A DNA stretch of 64,000 nt from Protonemura montana (lineage: Eukaryota > Arthropoda > Insecta > Plecoptera > Nemouridae). Positions within the stretch are counted from its first letter, which is position 1. Every line of letters begins with the position of its first letter. The notes below the pieces were generated by a model. That model searched no databases, was not told the origin of the DNA, and saw nothing but the letters and a program-made list of their open reading frames with translations. Positions 33,801 through 44,453 of the stretch are shown here, one piece after another. The stretch spans positions 32,728,742-32,792,741 of the forward strand of contig OX387602.1 in the NCBI GenBank assembly GCA_947568835.1. The letters run 5' to 3'. A program made the translations under genes and the position numbers.

Positions 33801-35861
33801 TATGTTAAGTTATGTTTTGTTTTAGCACCCATGCCTGGGTTTTTAACCCACCCCTTCCACCTGCATGGACATGAGTTCCACGTTATGTCTACGGGACTGT
33901 TCGGTCCAGGACAACAAGATGTCAGACGGGTCCTGCAAGGACTACGTCAGGGTGCAGGACGACTACCTCGGGGCAATGAACTCGCGTTCAGAGTTCCAGC
34001 TGCGAAAGACACAGTTGCAGTCCCGTCAGCTGGATTCGCTGTCGTACGCTTCGTTGCAGACAATCCTGGTAAGTTAAGCAACATTGTACCCGGCCCGGGG
34101 CTTGGATGGGTGAACATGTGATGCAATTATTGCAGTGGAATGCAGCGTGTTAATTGGTTGGCAATGCACCGGTTGTTGACGCATGCCTTGAGATGCACGA
34201 AATATAATTCTTCTGAATTATCGAAATAGTCTGAGCAAGTCATGACGTAACCAAGCCAGCTGGCTGCTTGTAGGACGCAGCGGGGTTCGAACCAAGAATC
34301 TGTCAAATTATTAATATAAATATGTTTTCCCCTCACTTCATTGTCTTTCAATTTAATTGTAATTTGTATGGAAAAAATTGTTGTTAAATACTTATAAAAA
34401 GTTGGTTGAGTGCAATTGCTGGCTGGCAGTGACGTAGTTGACTCGACTTGCGAGAGTCAAGTCGTCATGGCAACAGTTTCAACAAAATGTTCAACTATAA
34501 GTTGGATCTCTAGCTCACAGAAACATCTGAATTTCACTGCATGTGATTGGAAGTCGTCATGTCAACAGTTTCAACAAAATGTTCAACTATAAGTTGGATC
34601 TCTAGCTCACAGAAACATCTGAATTTCACTGCATGTGATTGTAGGTCGTCATGGCAATAGTTTCAACAAAATGTTCAACTATAAGTTGGATCTCTAGCTC
34701 ACAGAAACATCTGAATTTCACTGCATGTGATTGTAGGTCGTCATGGCAACAGTTTCAACAAAATGTTCAACTATAAGTTGGATCTCTAGCTCACAGAAAC
34801 ATCTGAATTTCACTGCATGTGATTGGAAGTCGTCATGGCAACAGTTTCAACAAAATGTTCAACTATAAGTTGGATCTCTAGCTCACAGAAACATCTGAAT
34901 TTCACTGCATGTGATTGGAAGTCGTCATGGCAACAGTTTCAACAAAATGTTCAACTATAAGTTGGATCTCTAGCTCACAGAAACATCTGAATTTCACTGC
35001 ATGTGATTGAAAGTCGTCATGGCAATAGTTTCAACAAAATGTTCAACTATAAGTTGGATCTCTAGCTCACAGAAACATCTGAATTTCACTGCATGTGATT
35101 GGAAGTCGTCATGGCAACAGTTTCAACAAAATGTTCAACTATAAGTTGGATCTCTAGCTCACAGAAACATCTGAATTTCACTGCATGTGATTGTAAGTCG
35201 TCATGGCAACAGTTTCAACAAAATGTTCAACTATAAGTTGGATCTCTAGCTCACAGAAACATCTGAATTTCACTGCATGTGATTGGAAGTCGTCATGGCA
35301 ACAGTTTCAACAAAATGTTCAACTATAAGTTGGATCTCTAGCTCACAGAAACATCTGAATTTCACTGCATGTGATTGTAGGTCGTCATGGCAACAGTTTC
35401 AACAAAATGTTCAACTATAAGTTGGATCTCTAGCTCACAGAAACATCTGAATTTCACTGCATGTGATTGTAGGTCGTCATGGCAACAGTTTCAACAAAAT
35501 GTTCAACTATAAGTTGGATCTCTAGCTCACAGAAACATCTGAATTTCACTGCATGTGATTGGAAGTCGTCATGGCAACAGTTTCAACAAAATGTTCAACT
35601 ATAAGTTGGATCTCTAGCTCACAGAAACATCTGAATTTCACTGCATGTGATTGGAAGTCGTCATGGCAACAGTTTCAACAAAGACTAACTTGGATATTTG
35701 TTCCAGGATTTTGGGCGATGCATTGTCACTTTATTTACCACCAAGCGACGGGAATGAACGCAGTTCTTCAGGTGGGCGTGGTCGAGGATTTCCCACCGCC
35801 CCCTCGAGGATTCCCAAAGTGCGGCAACTTTCTGCCTCAAGTCAAGAGAGCTCCGAAGTAG
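27813..35861 (+). CDS. laccase-type multicopper oxidase, complete
   Basis: Eleven exons in consistent phase: 27813-27870, 28369-28576, 28655-28775, 29279-29489, 29892-30112, 30225-30495, 30571-30770, 31829-32021, 32100-32318, 33826-34068, 35707-35861; 699 residues. Seen: a hydrophobic signal peptide ([19 protein letters not shown]), the Cys-rich arthropod laccase block [20 protein letters not shown], copper ligands in [22 protein letters not shown] and [12 protein letters not shown] (Cys, two His and axial Met of the type 1 site). All four copper-binding segments are intact. Known: insect and crustacean laccases are secreted enzymes that oxidise phenols with O2, in cuticle tanning, immunity or detoxification; which role applies here is not visible. 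The 5' part of exon 2 is tandemly duplicated upstream. Introns contain 5S-like, tRNA-like, 73-bp, 5-bp and 92-bp repeats. AATAAA follows the stop at 35961. Confidence 0.94.
27893..28440 (+). repeat. 117-bp tandem duplication of the laccase exon 2 acceptor and 5' end
   Basis: Copies of CACATAGAGCTAGCAGTAGA and the following coding bases start at about 28015, 28132, 28249 and 28366, with a partial fifth at 27893. Each copy repeats a TAG acceptor and about 80 coding bases, then a TGA. Only the last continues into the full exon 28369-28576. Confidence 0.9.
28783..29245 (-). repeat. 91-bp 5S rRNA-like repeat, about 5 copies
   Basis: Same unit as at 2907 and 45421, in laccase intron 3. It ends about 33 bases before the acceptor of exon 29279-29489. 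Confidence 0.75.
29540..29866 (-). repeat. 52-bp tRNA-like tandem repeat (about 6 copies)
   Basis: The minus strand reads AAGTAGCTCAATTGGTTAGA then GCAACACCCGCGACAGG. TAGCTCAATTGG fits the tRNA A box (D-arm); no clear B box (GGTTCGA) is seen, so these are tRNA- or SINE-head-derived pieces, not tRNA genes. In laccase intron 4. Confidence 0.7.
30783..31810. repeat. 73-bp array (about 14 copies)
   Basis: Unit GATCCTTGTGTGCTATGCTT ... TGTGTGCAGTCCCATATGAT ... AAGTTTTAA in laccase intron 7. Each copy carries TTGTGTGCAG, an acceptor-like word. Confidence 0.97.
32336..33803. repeat. pentanucleotide (CCATG)n / (CCTTG)n array
   Basis: Laccase intron 9 is almost wholly CCATG and CCTTG pentamers. Frames of several hundred codons cross it on both strands and run into the neighbouring exons; they are artefacts. 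Confidence 0.98.
34069..34112 (+). pseudogene. 5S rRNA-like fragment overlapping a laccase splice donor
   Basis: GTAAGTTAAGCAAC at the exon 10 donor is followed by GGGGCTTGGATGGGTGAAC, the same two 5S-like blocks with the usual spacing. The donor GTAAGT merges into the AAGTTAAGCAAC block. Confidence 0.55.
34243..34290 (+). repeat. possible tRNA-derived SINE fragment
   Basis: GGGGTTCGAACC is a good B box; AAGCCAGCTGG about 20 bases before it is a poor A box. In laccase intron 10. Confidence 0.3.
34452..35690. repeat. 92-bp array (about 13 copies)
   Basis: Unit GTCGTCATGGCAACAGTTTC ... AACTATAAGTTGGATCTCTA ... CACTGCATGTGATTG in laccase intron 10, ending just before the acceptor of the last exon. 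Confidence 0.97.
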
Positions 35862-35960
35862 AGACAAGCAAACATTTGTTCACATTTTATTTATTTATTT
35901 ATTTATTATTTATTTCTGTCTTACGAAACAGAAGTCGTTCAGAGTTCGTTATATATTGAA

Positions 35961-35966
35961 AATAAA
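35961..35966 (+). other. poly(A) signal of laccase
   Basis: AATAAA 100 bases after the laccase stop. Confidence 0.7.
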
Positions 35967-36741
35967 ATACTGCTTTCGTCATCTCGGCTAAGTATCGTAT
36001 TTTCAGTGAATATTTCCCGAGTGAAATCCTCGCACTTGAGACTAATTTAGAAGATTTTCACCTGAACTTTGTCTCCCTCCCCTTCCCTCACCTACCCCCC
36101 CCCCCCCCCCTCCCCCCCCCCTCCCCACCCTTACCCCCTCCCCACCAACCTGGCGAGATGTTGCTCAAGTTGGAGGCAAAATAACGCGACTATTCTCGGA
36201 ATGTAAACGGATATAATGAGATGATCCCAGGAAGAGACCCACTTTATTGACCCACTTTCTACACAAGGAATAATTACGTTGCTTTGTCGGCGAGAGATTC
36301 GTTTAGTCGTTTGCGGGCAAAAAGCTGCCAAAACAGCGCGAGTTTTTACAATGGGGTGGTCATGCCCTACCCTACCCCTATCCTACCCCTGCCCCTGTCC
36401 TACCCCTGCCTGCCACTGCCCTGCCCCTGCCCCTGCCCCTGCCCCTGTCCTGCCCCTGCCTGCCACTGCCCTGCCCCTGCCCCTGTCCTACCCCTGCCCT
36501 GCCCCTGCCCCTGCCCCTACCTGCCCCTGCCCCTGTCCTGCCACTGCCCCTGTCCTGCCCCTGCCTGCCCTGCCCCTGCCTGCCCCTGCCTGCCCAATGC
36601 TTCTAGTATTTGGGGGGAAGGGGTGGAAGCGTTCAGCTACTAGACGGTGATAATCACGGCGACATGAAGTCAGTCTCTTGAGAACTCTCAGCACCCAACA
36701 GCACCCAACAGCACCCAACAGCACCCAACAGAAGAGACGAG
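35967..36741. other. laccase to troponin C gene 1 spacer
   Basis: Contains a poly-C tract (36096-36127) and a CTGCCC-rich hexamer array (36363-36600). CACCCAACAG occurs four times just before the troponin C ATG (36690-36730), presumably in the 5'UTR. Confidence 0.7.
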
Positions 36742-38681
36742 ATGGTAAGTGAAAACTCCCTCCCTGCGCAGCCAAGCTTTCAAAACGCCCTACCCTTGCT
36801 GTCATCGTCTTGCTCATGTAATCTCTTTTATTTGCAGGACGAACTTCCGCCAGAACAAATCGCACGTAAGTCCAACCACAGCGAGGTCGGGGGACATGCG
36901 TGAGGTCGGGGGACATGCGTGAGGTCGAGGGACATGCGTGAGGTCGAGGGACATGCTTGAGGTCGGGGAGCATGCGTGAGGTCGGGGAGCATGCGTGAGG
37001 TTGGGGGGCATGCTTGAGGTCGGGGAGCATGCGTGAGGTTGGGGGGCATGTGTACAAGTTGATATGAGGTTGAAGATGTCTATCATGTGTTTTCAGTATT
37101 AAAGAAGGCGTTCGATGCGTTCGATCAAGAGAAGAAAGGTTGCATTGGAACCCAAATGATCGGCACCATCTTGGAGATGCTGGGACATCGTCTGGATGCA
37201 GAAGCTCTCAACGAGATTATGTTGGAGGTTGATGAAGACGGTGAGTGCTCGACTCTGTAAAAACAAAATGGCCGCCACGCTTGTGATCTCATTCTGAGCC
37301 CTGCCTTGGGTTGGACAGGTTCCGGCGAGTTGGAGTTCGAGGAGTTTGTTCAACTTGCTGCAAGATTCTTAGTGGAGGAAGACGCCGAGGCGATGCAGCA
37401 GGAGCTGAAGGAGGCGTTCAGACTCTACGATAAGGAGGGTGAGAAACAAGTCATATACCCTGGCTCCCATTGAAGATGCCAACCCAGCTGTACACATCCA
37501 TGCTTGCACCATGCCCTATACCTTGGCACACATGTCCCTGACTCCCATTGAAGATGCCAACCCAGCTGTACACATCCATGCTTGCACCATGCCCTATACC
37601 TTGACACACATATCCCTGACTCCCATTGAAGATGCCAACCCAGCTGCACACATCCATGCTTGCACCATGCCCTATACCTTGACACACATGTCCCTGGCTC
37701 CCATTGAAGATGCCAACCCAGCTGTACACATCCATGCTTGCACCATGCCCTATACCTTGACACACATGTCCCTGGCTCCCATTGAAGATGCCAACCCAGC
37801 TGTACACATCCATGCTTGCACCCTGCCCTATACCTTGACACACATGTCCCTGGCTCCCATTGAAGATGCCAACCCAGCTGTACACATCCATGCTTGCACC
37901 ATGCCCTATACCTTGACACACATGTCCCTGGCTCCCATTGAAGATGCCAACCCAGCTGTACACATCCATGCTTGCACCATGCTCTTTACCTTGACACACA
38001 TGTCCCTGGCTCCCATTGAAGATGTCAACCCAGCTGTACACATCCATGCTTGCACCATGCCCTATACCTTGACACACATGTCCCTGGCTCCCATTGAAGA
38101 TGCCAACCCAGCTGTACACATCCATGCTTGCACCATGCCCTATACCTTGGCACACATGTCCCTGGCTCCCATTGAAGATGCCAACCCAGCTGTACACATC
38201 CATGCTTGCACCATGCCCTATACCTTGACACACATGTCCCTGGCTCCCATTGAAGATGTCAACCCAGCTGTACACATCCATGCTTGCACCATGCCCTATA
38301 CCTTGACACACATGTCCCTGGCTCCCATTGAAGATGCCAACCCAGCTGTACACATCCATGCTTGCACCATGCCCTATACCTTGGTACACATGTCCCTGAC
38401 TCCCATTGAAGATGCCGATCAGCTGATTTCTGTCCCAGGCAACGGCTATATAACGACCGATGTCCTGCGTGAGATCCTGAAGGAACTCGATGACACAATC
38501 ACTAAAGAAGATCTGGACTCGATGATTGAGGAGATTGACTCTGATGGCTCGGGTACCGTGGACTTCGATGGTAAGTCCCACGTGATGACGTCATGTTATG
38601 ATGACGTCATTGTCTGTATGATGACATCTGTATGATCTGCTTGCAGAGTTCATGGAAGTGATGACCGGAGGAGACGATTAG
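36742..38681 (+). CDS. TnC: troponin C, gene 1 of 3
   Basis: Six coding exons: 36742-36744 (the ATG alone), 36838-36865, 37097-37240, 37319-37438, 38439-38570, 38647-38681; 153 residues, the usual arthropod TnC length. N-terminus [21 protein letters not shown]-terminus [10 protein letters not shown]-hand loops: I ([12 protein letters not shown]) and III ([12 protein letters not shown]) lack the Glu at position 12 and should not bind Ca2+; II ([12 protein letters not shown]) and IV ([12 protein letters not shown]) are complete. Known: troponin C is the Ca2+ sensor of the thin-filament troponin complex in striated muscle, and two working loops (II and IV) is the common arthropod state. Intron 4 holds a 78-bp array open in phase with exon 5; intron 2 holds a 19-bp array. 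AATAAA at 38984. Confidence 0.95.
36876..37060. repeat. 19-bp array in troponin C gene 1 intron 2
   Basis: About 9 copies of GTGAGGTCGGGGGACATGC with GAGCATGC variants. Confidence 0.95.
37461..38415 (+). repeat. 78-bp array in troponin C gene 1 intron 4 (about 12 copies)
   Basis: Unit CTCCCATTGAAGATGCCAAC ... ACATCCATGCTTGCACCATG ... TTGACACACATGTCCCTGG. 78 bp is 26 codons; one forward frame is open through the array and into exon 5, repeating [21 protein letters not shown] closely related array occupies the same intron of gene 3. Confidence 0.97.
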
Positions 38682-39475
38682 AAGGCGGTGAATAAGAACG
38701 TTCCAACGAAGACTACGAAGATCCGAAGCCCTTGTATTCTTGTTGCAATGTTAACACAACTTCCAGCTTCTTGGGTCTAATCTTGGTTGGGTCTAATCTT
38801 GGTTGGGTCTAATCTTGGTTGGGTCTAATCTTGAACGGGTGCAGAATGTAAATATAAGTCAAGCTGATTGCAAGTAAATATAGACAAAGAAATGTCATGG
38901 TTTTCTGTCAGTTATTTGCTTGTGAAAAGAACAGTGTCATATTTAACTTGTGCCAAAATGTGAAGCCAGTTTTATTTTCAAGAAATAAAGAAAGCTTTGA
39001 TAACAAAATGTGTCATCGGTTCATTATTTATGTGTTCCTTCCGCTGCTAGTTAAAAATACCTACAAGTCCTTGAACGCAACCCGCAATACACAAGCGTAG
39101 CATTGCTTGCCTACCAACCAGGGTTGCACTAAAAGCATTATGTGCAGGTTCTAAATAGTGAAACAACGTCAATGTTACAGTCTCTGCGTGAAAGATGGCC
39201 GCCAAATGACTACCTTACCGACAAAAATGCAGAGTACCGGAACATCACGTTAAGTGGAGCCACTGTCGTATGAAATTTAATTTCGATATTTCTCGTAGGT
39301 TAACTCGCTTTTGAGACTTTTCATGCTCAAAAAATCTCCATCAATGTTTACCTCAACGATAAATAAACAAATAACAATATTAAAAAGCCAGTAACGTGCG
39401 AGTCTAAAATACCTACCATGCCCTGAACGCAACCCAAAGTACACAAACGTAGCATTGCTAGCCTACCAACCAGAG
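38682..39475. other. 3' flank of troponin C gene 1 with a dispersed element
   Basis: 3'UTR has a 16-bp repeat (GGGTCTAATCTTGGTT) four times at 38772-38835 and AATAAA at 38984. Two direct repeats of about 70 bases (39052-39121 and 39404-39472) flank the dispersed element copy 2. Confidence 0.7.
39235..39397 (+). repeat. dispersed element, copy 2
   Basis: Nearly identical to 12388-12545, with an AATAAACAAATAACAATATT end instead of GATAAACACGTAACGATATT. Enclosed by imperfect 70-base direct repeats. Confidence 0.8.
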
Positions 39476-40885
39476 CAAGGCATGGCATGGCATGGCATGG
39501 CATGGCATAGCATGGCAAGGCATGGCATAGCATAGCAAAGCAAGGCAAGGCATGGCATGGCATGGCATGGCATGGCATGGCATGGCATGGCATAGCATGG
39601 CATAGCATGGCAAGGCATGGCATAGCATAGCAAAGCAAGGCATGACATGGCATGGCATGGCATAGCATGGCATAGCATGGCAAGGCATGGCAAAGCATAG
39701 CAAAGCAAGGCAAGGCATGGCATGGCATGGCATGGCATGGCATGGCATGGCATAGCATGGCATAGCATGGCAAGGCATGGCATAGCATAGGAAAGCAAGG
39801 CATGACATGGCATGGCATGGCATGGCATGGCATGGCATGGCATGGCATAGCAAAGCAAGGCATGACATGGCATGGCATGGCATAGCATGGCATAGCATGG
39901 CAAGGCATGGCAAAGCATGGCTAGCATGGCATGGCATGGCATGGCATGACAAGGCATGGCAAGGCAAGGCACGGCATGGCATGGCAAGGCAAGGCATGGC
40001 ATGGTATAATATGGCAAGGCAAGGCATAGCATGGTATGGCATAACATGGCATGGCATAGCAAGGCAAGGCAAGGCAAGGCATGGCATGGCATGGCAAGAG
40101 ATGGCATGGCATGGCATGAGATGGCAAGGCAAGGCAAGGCGTGGCATGGCATGGCATGGCATAGCATAGCATGGCATGGCATGGCATGGCATGGCATGGC
40201 ATAGCATGGCATGGCATGGCATGGCATGGCAAGGCATGGCATGGCAAGGCAAGGCAAGGCATGGCAAGGCAAGTCATGGCATGGCATGGTATGGCAAGGC
40301 AAGGCATGACATGGCAAGGCATGGCATGGCAAGGCATGGCAAGGCATGGCAAGGCATGGCAAGGCATGCCATGGCATGGCAAGGCATGGCATGGCATGGC
40401 AAGGTATGGCATGGCATGGCATGGCATGGCATGGCATGGCATGGCATGGCAAGGCATGGCATGGCATGGCATGGCAAGGCATGGCATGGCATGATATGGC
40501 ATGGCATGGCAAGGCAAGGCATGGCATGGCATTGCATGGCAAGGCATAGCATGGCATAGCTTGGCATGGCATGGCATGGCATGGCAAGGCATGGCAAGGC
40601 ATGGCATGGCATGGCATGGCATGGCATGGCATGGCATGGCATGGCAAGGCATGGCATGGCATGGCATGGCATGGCCTGGCAAGGCATGGCATGGCATGGC
40701 AAGGCATGGCATGGCAAGGCATGGCAAGGCATGGCATGGCATGGCAAGGCATGGCATGGCATGGCAAGGCATGGCAAGGCATGGCATGGCAAGGCATGGC
40801 ATGGCATGGCAAGGCATGGCATGGCATGGCATGGCATGGCATGGCATGGCAAGGCATGGCAAGGCATGGCATGGCAAGGCATGGC
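39476..40885. repeat. pentanucleotide (GGCAT)n / (GGCAA)n array
   Basis: Reverse orientation of the ATGCC arrays at 4578 and 32336. The first 450 bases show higher-order blocks with CATAGCATAGCAAAGCAAGG interruptions. Confidence 0.98.
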
Positions 40886-41417
40886 TTAAAGTTTGGTCAA
40901 AATATTTAATTGACCAGCTAACGGCATTCGAAGTCAATTAAAGACTGTATTATAATTATTTCCGTCTAATAATAATATATGATGGTAAATGTGATGATTA
41001 CAGCCTGATATACTTTCAAGCCAGGATAACTAACACCTGGTTACGGTTGTCAAGGTAACGCATTATTAATGACGTGATTACGAGTGGACCGTTATTAGCT
41101 TGTAATTCTAGTAATCGACAGGTTAGTCAATTAGTAAAGTATGATCTATGTTTTGCTGCTAGAGTTACCTTGCCGTGGTTCGGCCTGGCATCGAACCTGG
41201 CATCGAACCTGGCATCGAACTCAGGACGCCTGATAGCTGCTTGAGATCGCTATATTTAACTTTCAATTGAACGATGCAAATAGCACGCGGCAACACAACT
41301 AGAATCTTGCTCAGTCTCGTCTAGTGACCAAGCAGCTATCAAAACTCAATGTTGCATGAGACAAGCAATCCAATTATATTATCATAGCAACTGCTATTAC
41401 ACCGTATTACACCGCAT
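40886..41417. other. unique spacer before the troponin C gene 2 arrays
   Basis: No gene seen. CTGGCATCGAAC is repeated three times at 41186-41221. Confidence 0.5.
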
Positions 41418-42665
41418 TACACCATGCTTTATCCAGGTTATAAGAGATCAGCTGGCTGGATCCTATGCTCTATCCAGGTTATTTGAGATCAGCTGGCTGG
41501 ATCCTATGCTCTATCCAGGTTATTTGAGATCAGCTGGCTGGATCCTATGCTCTATCCATGTTATTTGAGATCAGCTGGCTGGATCCTATGCTTTATCCAG
41601 GTTATAAGAGATCAGCTGGCTGGATCCTATGCTCTATCCAGGTTATTTAAGATCAGCTGGCTGGATCCTATGTTCTATCCAGGTTATTTGAGATCAGCTG
41701 GCTGGATCCTATGCTCTATCCAGGTTATTTGAGATCAGCTGGCTGGATCCTATGCTTTATCCAGGTTATAAGAGATCAGCTGGCTGGATCCTATGCTCTA
41801 TCTAGGTTATTTGAGATCAGCTGGCTGGATCCTATGCTCTATCCAGGTTATTTGAGATCAGCTGGCTGGATCCTATGCTTTATCCAGGTTATAAGAGATC
41901 AGCTGGCTGGATCCTATGCTCTATCTAGGTTATTTGAGATCAGCTGACTGGATCCTATGCTCTATCCAGGTTATTTGAGATCAGCTGGCTGGATCCTATG
42001 CTCTATCCAGGTTATTTGAGATCAGCTGGCTGGATCCTATGCTCTATCCAGGTTATTTGAGATCAGCTGGCTGGATCCTATGCTCTATCCAGGTTATTTG
42101 AGATCAGCTGGCTGGATCCTTTGCTCTATCCAGGTTGTTTGAGATCAGCTGACTGGATCCTATGCTCTATCCAGGTTATTTGAGATCAGCTGACTGGATC
42201 CTATGCTCTATCCAGGTTATTTGAGATCAGCTGGCTGGATCCTATGCTCTATCCAGGTTATTTGAGATCAGCTGGCTGGATCCTATGCTCTATCCAGGTT
42301 ATTTGAGATCAGCTGGCTGGATCCTATGCTCTATCCAGGTTATTTGAGATCAGCTGGCTGGATCCTATGCTCTATCCAGGTTATTTGAGATCAGCTGGCT
42401 GGATCCTATGCTCTATCCAGGTTATTTGAGATCAGCTGGCTGGATCCTAGCCTCTATCCAGGTTATTTGAGATCAGCTGGCTGGATCCTATGTTCAATCC
42501 AGGTTATTTGAGATCAGCTGGCTGGATTCTATGCTCTATCCAGGTTATTTGAGATCAGCTGGCTGGATCCTATGCTCTATCCAGGTTATTTGAGATCAGC
42601 TGGCTGGATCCTATGCTCTATCCAGGTTATTTGAGATCAGCTGGCTGGATCCTATGCTCTATTGA
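41418..42665 (-). repeat. 41-bp hairpin repeat, locus C (about 30 copies)
   Basis: Reverse complement of loci A and B (GATCAGCTGGCTGGATCCTA then TGCTCTATCCAGGTTATTTGA). About 230 bases upstream of the troponin C gene 2 ATG. Confidence 0.97.
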
Positions 42666-42802
42666 GGTGCACCCTGCACTAGGTCAGCCAGAAGTGCAAG
42701 TGCATCCTGCACTAGGTCAGCCTAGAAGTGCAAGTGCATCCAACAATTGATCGGGTGATATAATTAGTTATTGATCGTGCAACGAGCTGTGAATGATCGC
42801 AG

Positions 42803-42812
42803 TTAATAAAAG
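42803..42812 (+). promoter_or_regulatory. candidate TATA-like element of troponin C gene 2
   Basis: TTAATAAAAG about 90 bases before the ATG; GTCATTG near 42832 could be an initiator. Weak. Confidence 0.3.
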
Positions 42813-42897
42813 ATGATCGAGTGTTCGTCACGTCATTGTGTGCCGAGACCCCGCGTTGTGAAGCTTACACTTGAACTAACCTCTTGAAGCAAACAAC

Positions 42898-44187
42898 ATG
42901 GTGAGTCCTAGGCACTGCCTAGTCTGCTACCTGCACTAGGCACTGCCTAGTCTGCTACTTGTACTAGGCACTGCCTAGTCTGCTACTTGTACTAGGCACT
43001 GCCTAGTCTGCTACTTGTACTAGGCACTGCCTAGCCTGCTACTTGTACTAGGCACTGCCTAGTCTGCTACTTGTACTAGGCACTGCCTAGCCTGCTACTT
43101 GTACTAGGCACTGCCTAGTCTGCTACTTGTACTAGGCACTGCCTAGTCTGCTACTTGTACTAGGCACTGCCTAGCCTGCTACTTGTGCTAGGCACTGCCT
43201 AGTCTGCTACTTGTGCTAGGCACTGCCTAGTCTGCTACTTGTACTAGGCACTGCCTAGTCTGCTACTTGTACTAGGCACTGCCTAGCCTGCTACGTGTAT
43301 TGGGCACTGCCTAGCCTGCTTATATACTTTGTTAAGGTCACTTTTATGTTCCTTACTGTTTTTTTTCTCTGTTCTACAGGATGAGCTTCCCAAGGACCAG
43401 ATTGACAGTAAGTATGCATGTCCTGATGTCCTGATGACTTGAGCCTGATATACGAGATGTACTTTAACAAGGTAAGGAATATGAAACCCAACTTTGTCTT
43501 GCAGTGCTGAAGAAAGTGTTTGTGGCTTTCGACCACGAGAAGGAAGGATTCATCAGTACTGACATGGTTGGCGAGATCCTGGAGATGCTGGGACATCATC
43601 TTGATGAAGAGACTCTGCAGGAGGTCATCGATGAGATTGACGAGGATGGTAAGCAAGCCACGCCCACTTCCCCCCCCCCCACTCCCCCCCCCCCTCTTCA
43701 TTTAGCATCAACTTATCTCCCCACTTCTCGTGTATTACAGGCTCAGGTCAACTGGAGTTCGAGGAGTTCGTCACCTTGGCAGCCCGCTTCATGGTAGAAG
43801 AAGACGCCGAGGCGATGCAGCAGGAGCTCAGAGAAGCGTTCAGACTCTACGATAAGGAGGGTGAGAAACGCCCCCCCCCCCCACCCCTCCTCGTCCTTGT
43901 ACCACGGTGCTAACCAAGCCAGACTAACGCCTCCGTCTCATCCCAGGTAACGGCTACATCACGACCGATGTCCTGCGTGAGATCCTGAAGGAACTCGACA
44001 GTGCCATCACCAACGAGGACCTCGACGCCATGATTGAAGAGATTGACTCTGATGGATCGGGTACCGTTGATTTTGAAGGTTTGTAACATGGACTTCCATC
44101 CACCCTGGCTCCAGCTAGAGAGATTATTATTTGTTGAATTATTTCCTTGCAGAGTTCATGGAGGTGATGACAGGAGGAGACGACTAG
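42898..44187 (+). CDS. TnC: troponin C, gene 2 of 3
   Basis: Six coding exons with the same phases as its neighbours: 42898-42900 (ATG alone), 43380-43407, 43505-43648, 43741-43860, 43947-44078, 44153-44187; 153 residues. N-terminus [22 protein letters not shown]-hand loop I ([12 protein letters not shown]) and III ([12 protein letters not shown]) are degenerate at position 12; II ([12 protein letters not shown]) and IV ([12 protein letters not shown]) are complete. It is the most diverged of the three in the N-lobe (KVFVAF, EEVIDEI-like helices) and its introns are short apart from a palindromic 28-bp array in intron 1; it lacks the 78-bp intron-4 array of genes 1 and 3. Probably a distinct muscle-fibre isoform (inference). 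AATAAA at 44377, followed by the telomere-like block. Confidence 0.95.
42903..43320. repeat. 28-bp palindromic array in troponin C gene 2 intron 1
   Basis: About 15 copies; each unit holds CTAGGCACTGCCTAG, a 7-bp perfect inverted repeat around one base, linked by TCTGCTACTTGTA. Confidence 0.97.
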
Positions 44188-44376
44188 AAGGCGGTGAGAT
44201 TGATGAAAGGAAGGCAGTGGATCCTGACGTGGATCGAGGAGGCGCAAGGGGCGTGGCATATCAACAGTCCCCAGTTCACACCTCGACTCAAAGACTTATC
44301 TTATATAATAGCAACAAAGACTGTTAGATAATTAATCAGGCAAGCCGTGAACGAATGTATAATAATGTGGATTGAA

Positions 44377-44382
44377 AATAAA
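44377..44382 (+). other. poly(A) signal of troponin C gene 2
   Basis: AATAAA 190 bases after the stop. Confidence 0.65.
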
Positions 44383-44453
44383 TAGCAAAACATATAGACA
44401 GTCTTCACTTCGACCCTCGTCCCCGTCACAGCGAAATCAAACTTGACCTAACC

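Noticed and set aside
32090..34121. Frames of 500-600 residues (MPCHA repeats) spanning the laccase intron
   Set aside because: They combine true laccase exons 9 and 10 with the pentamer intron between; splice sites at 32318/32319 and 33825/33826 remove it.
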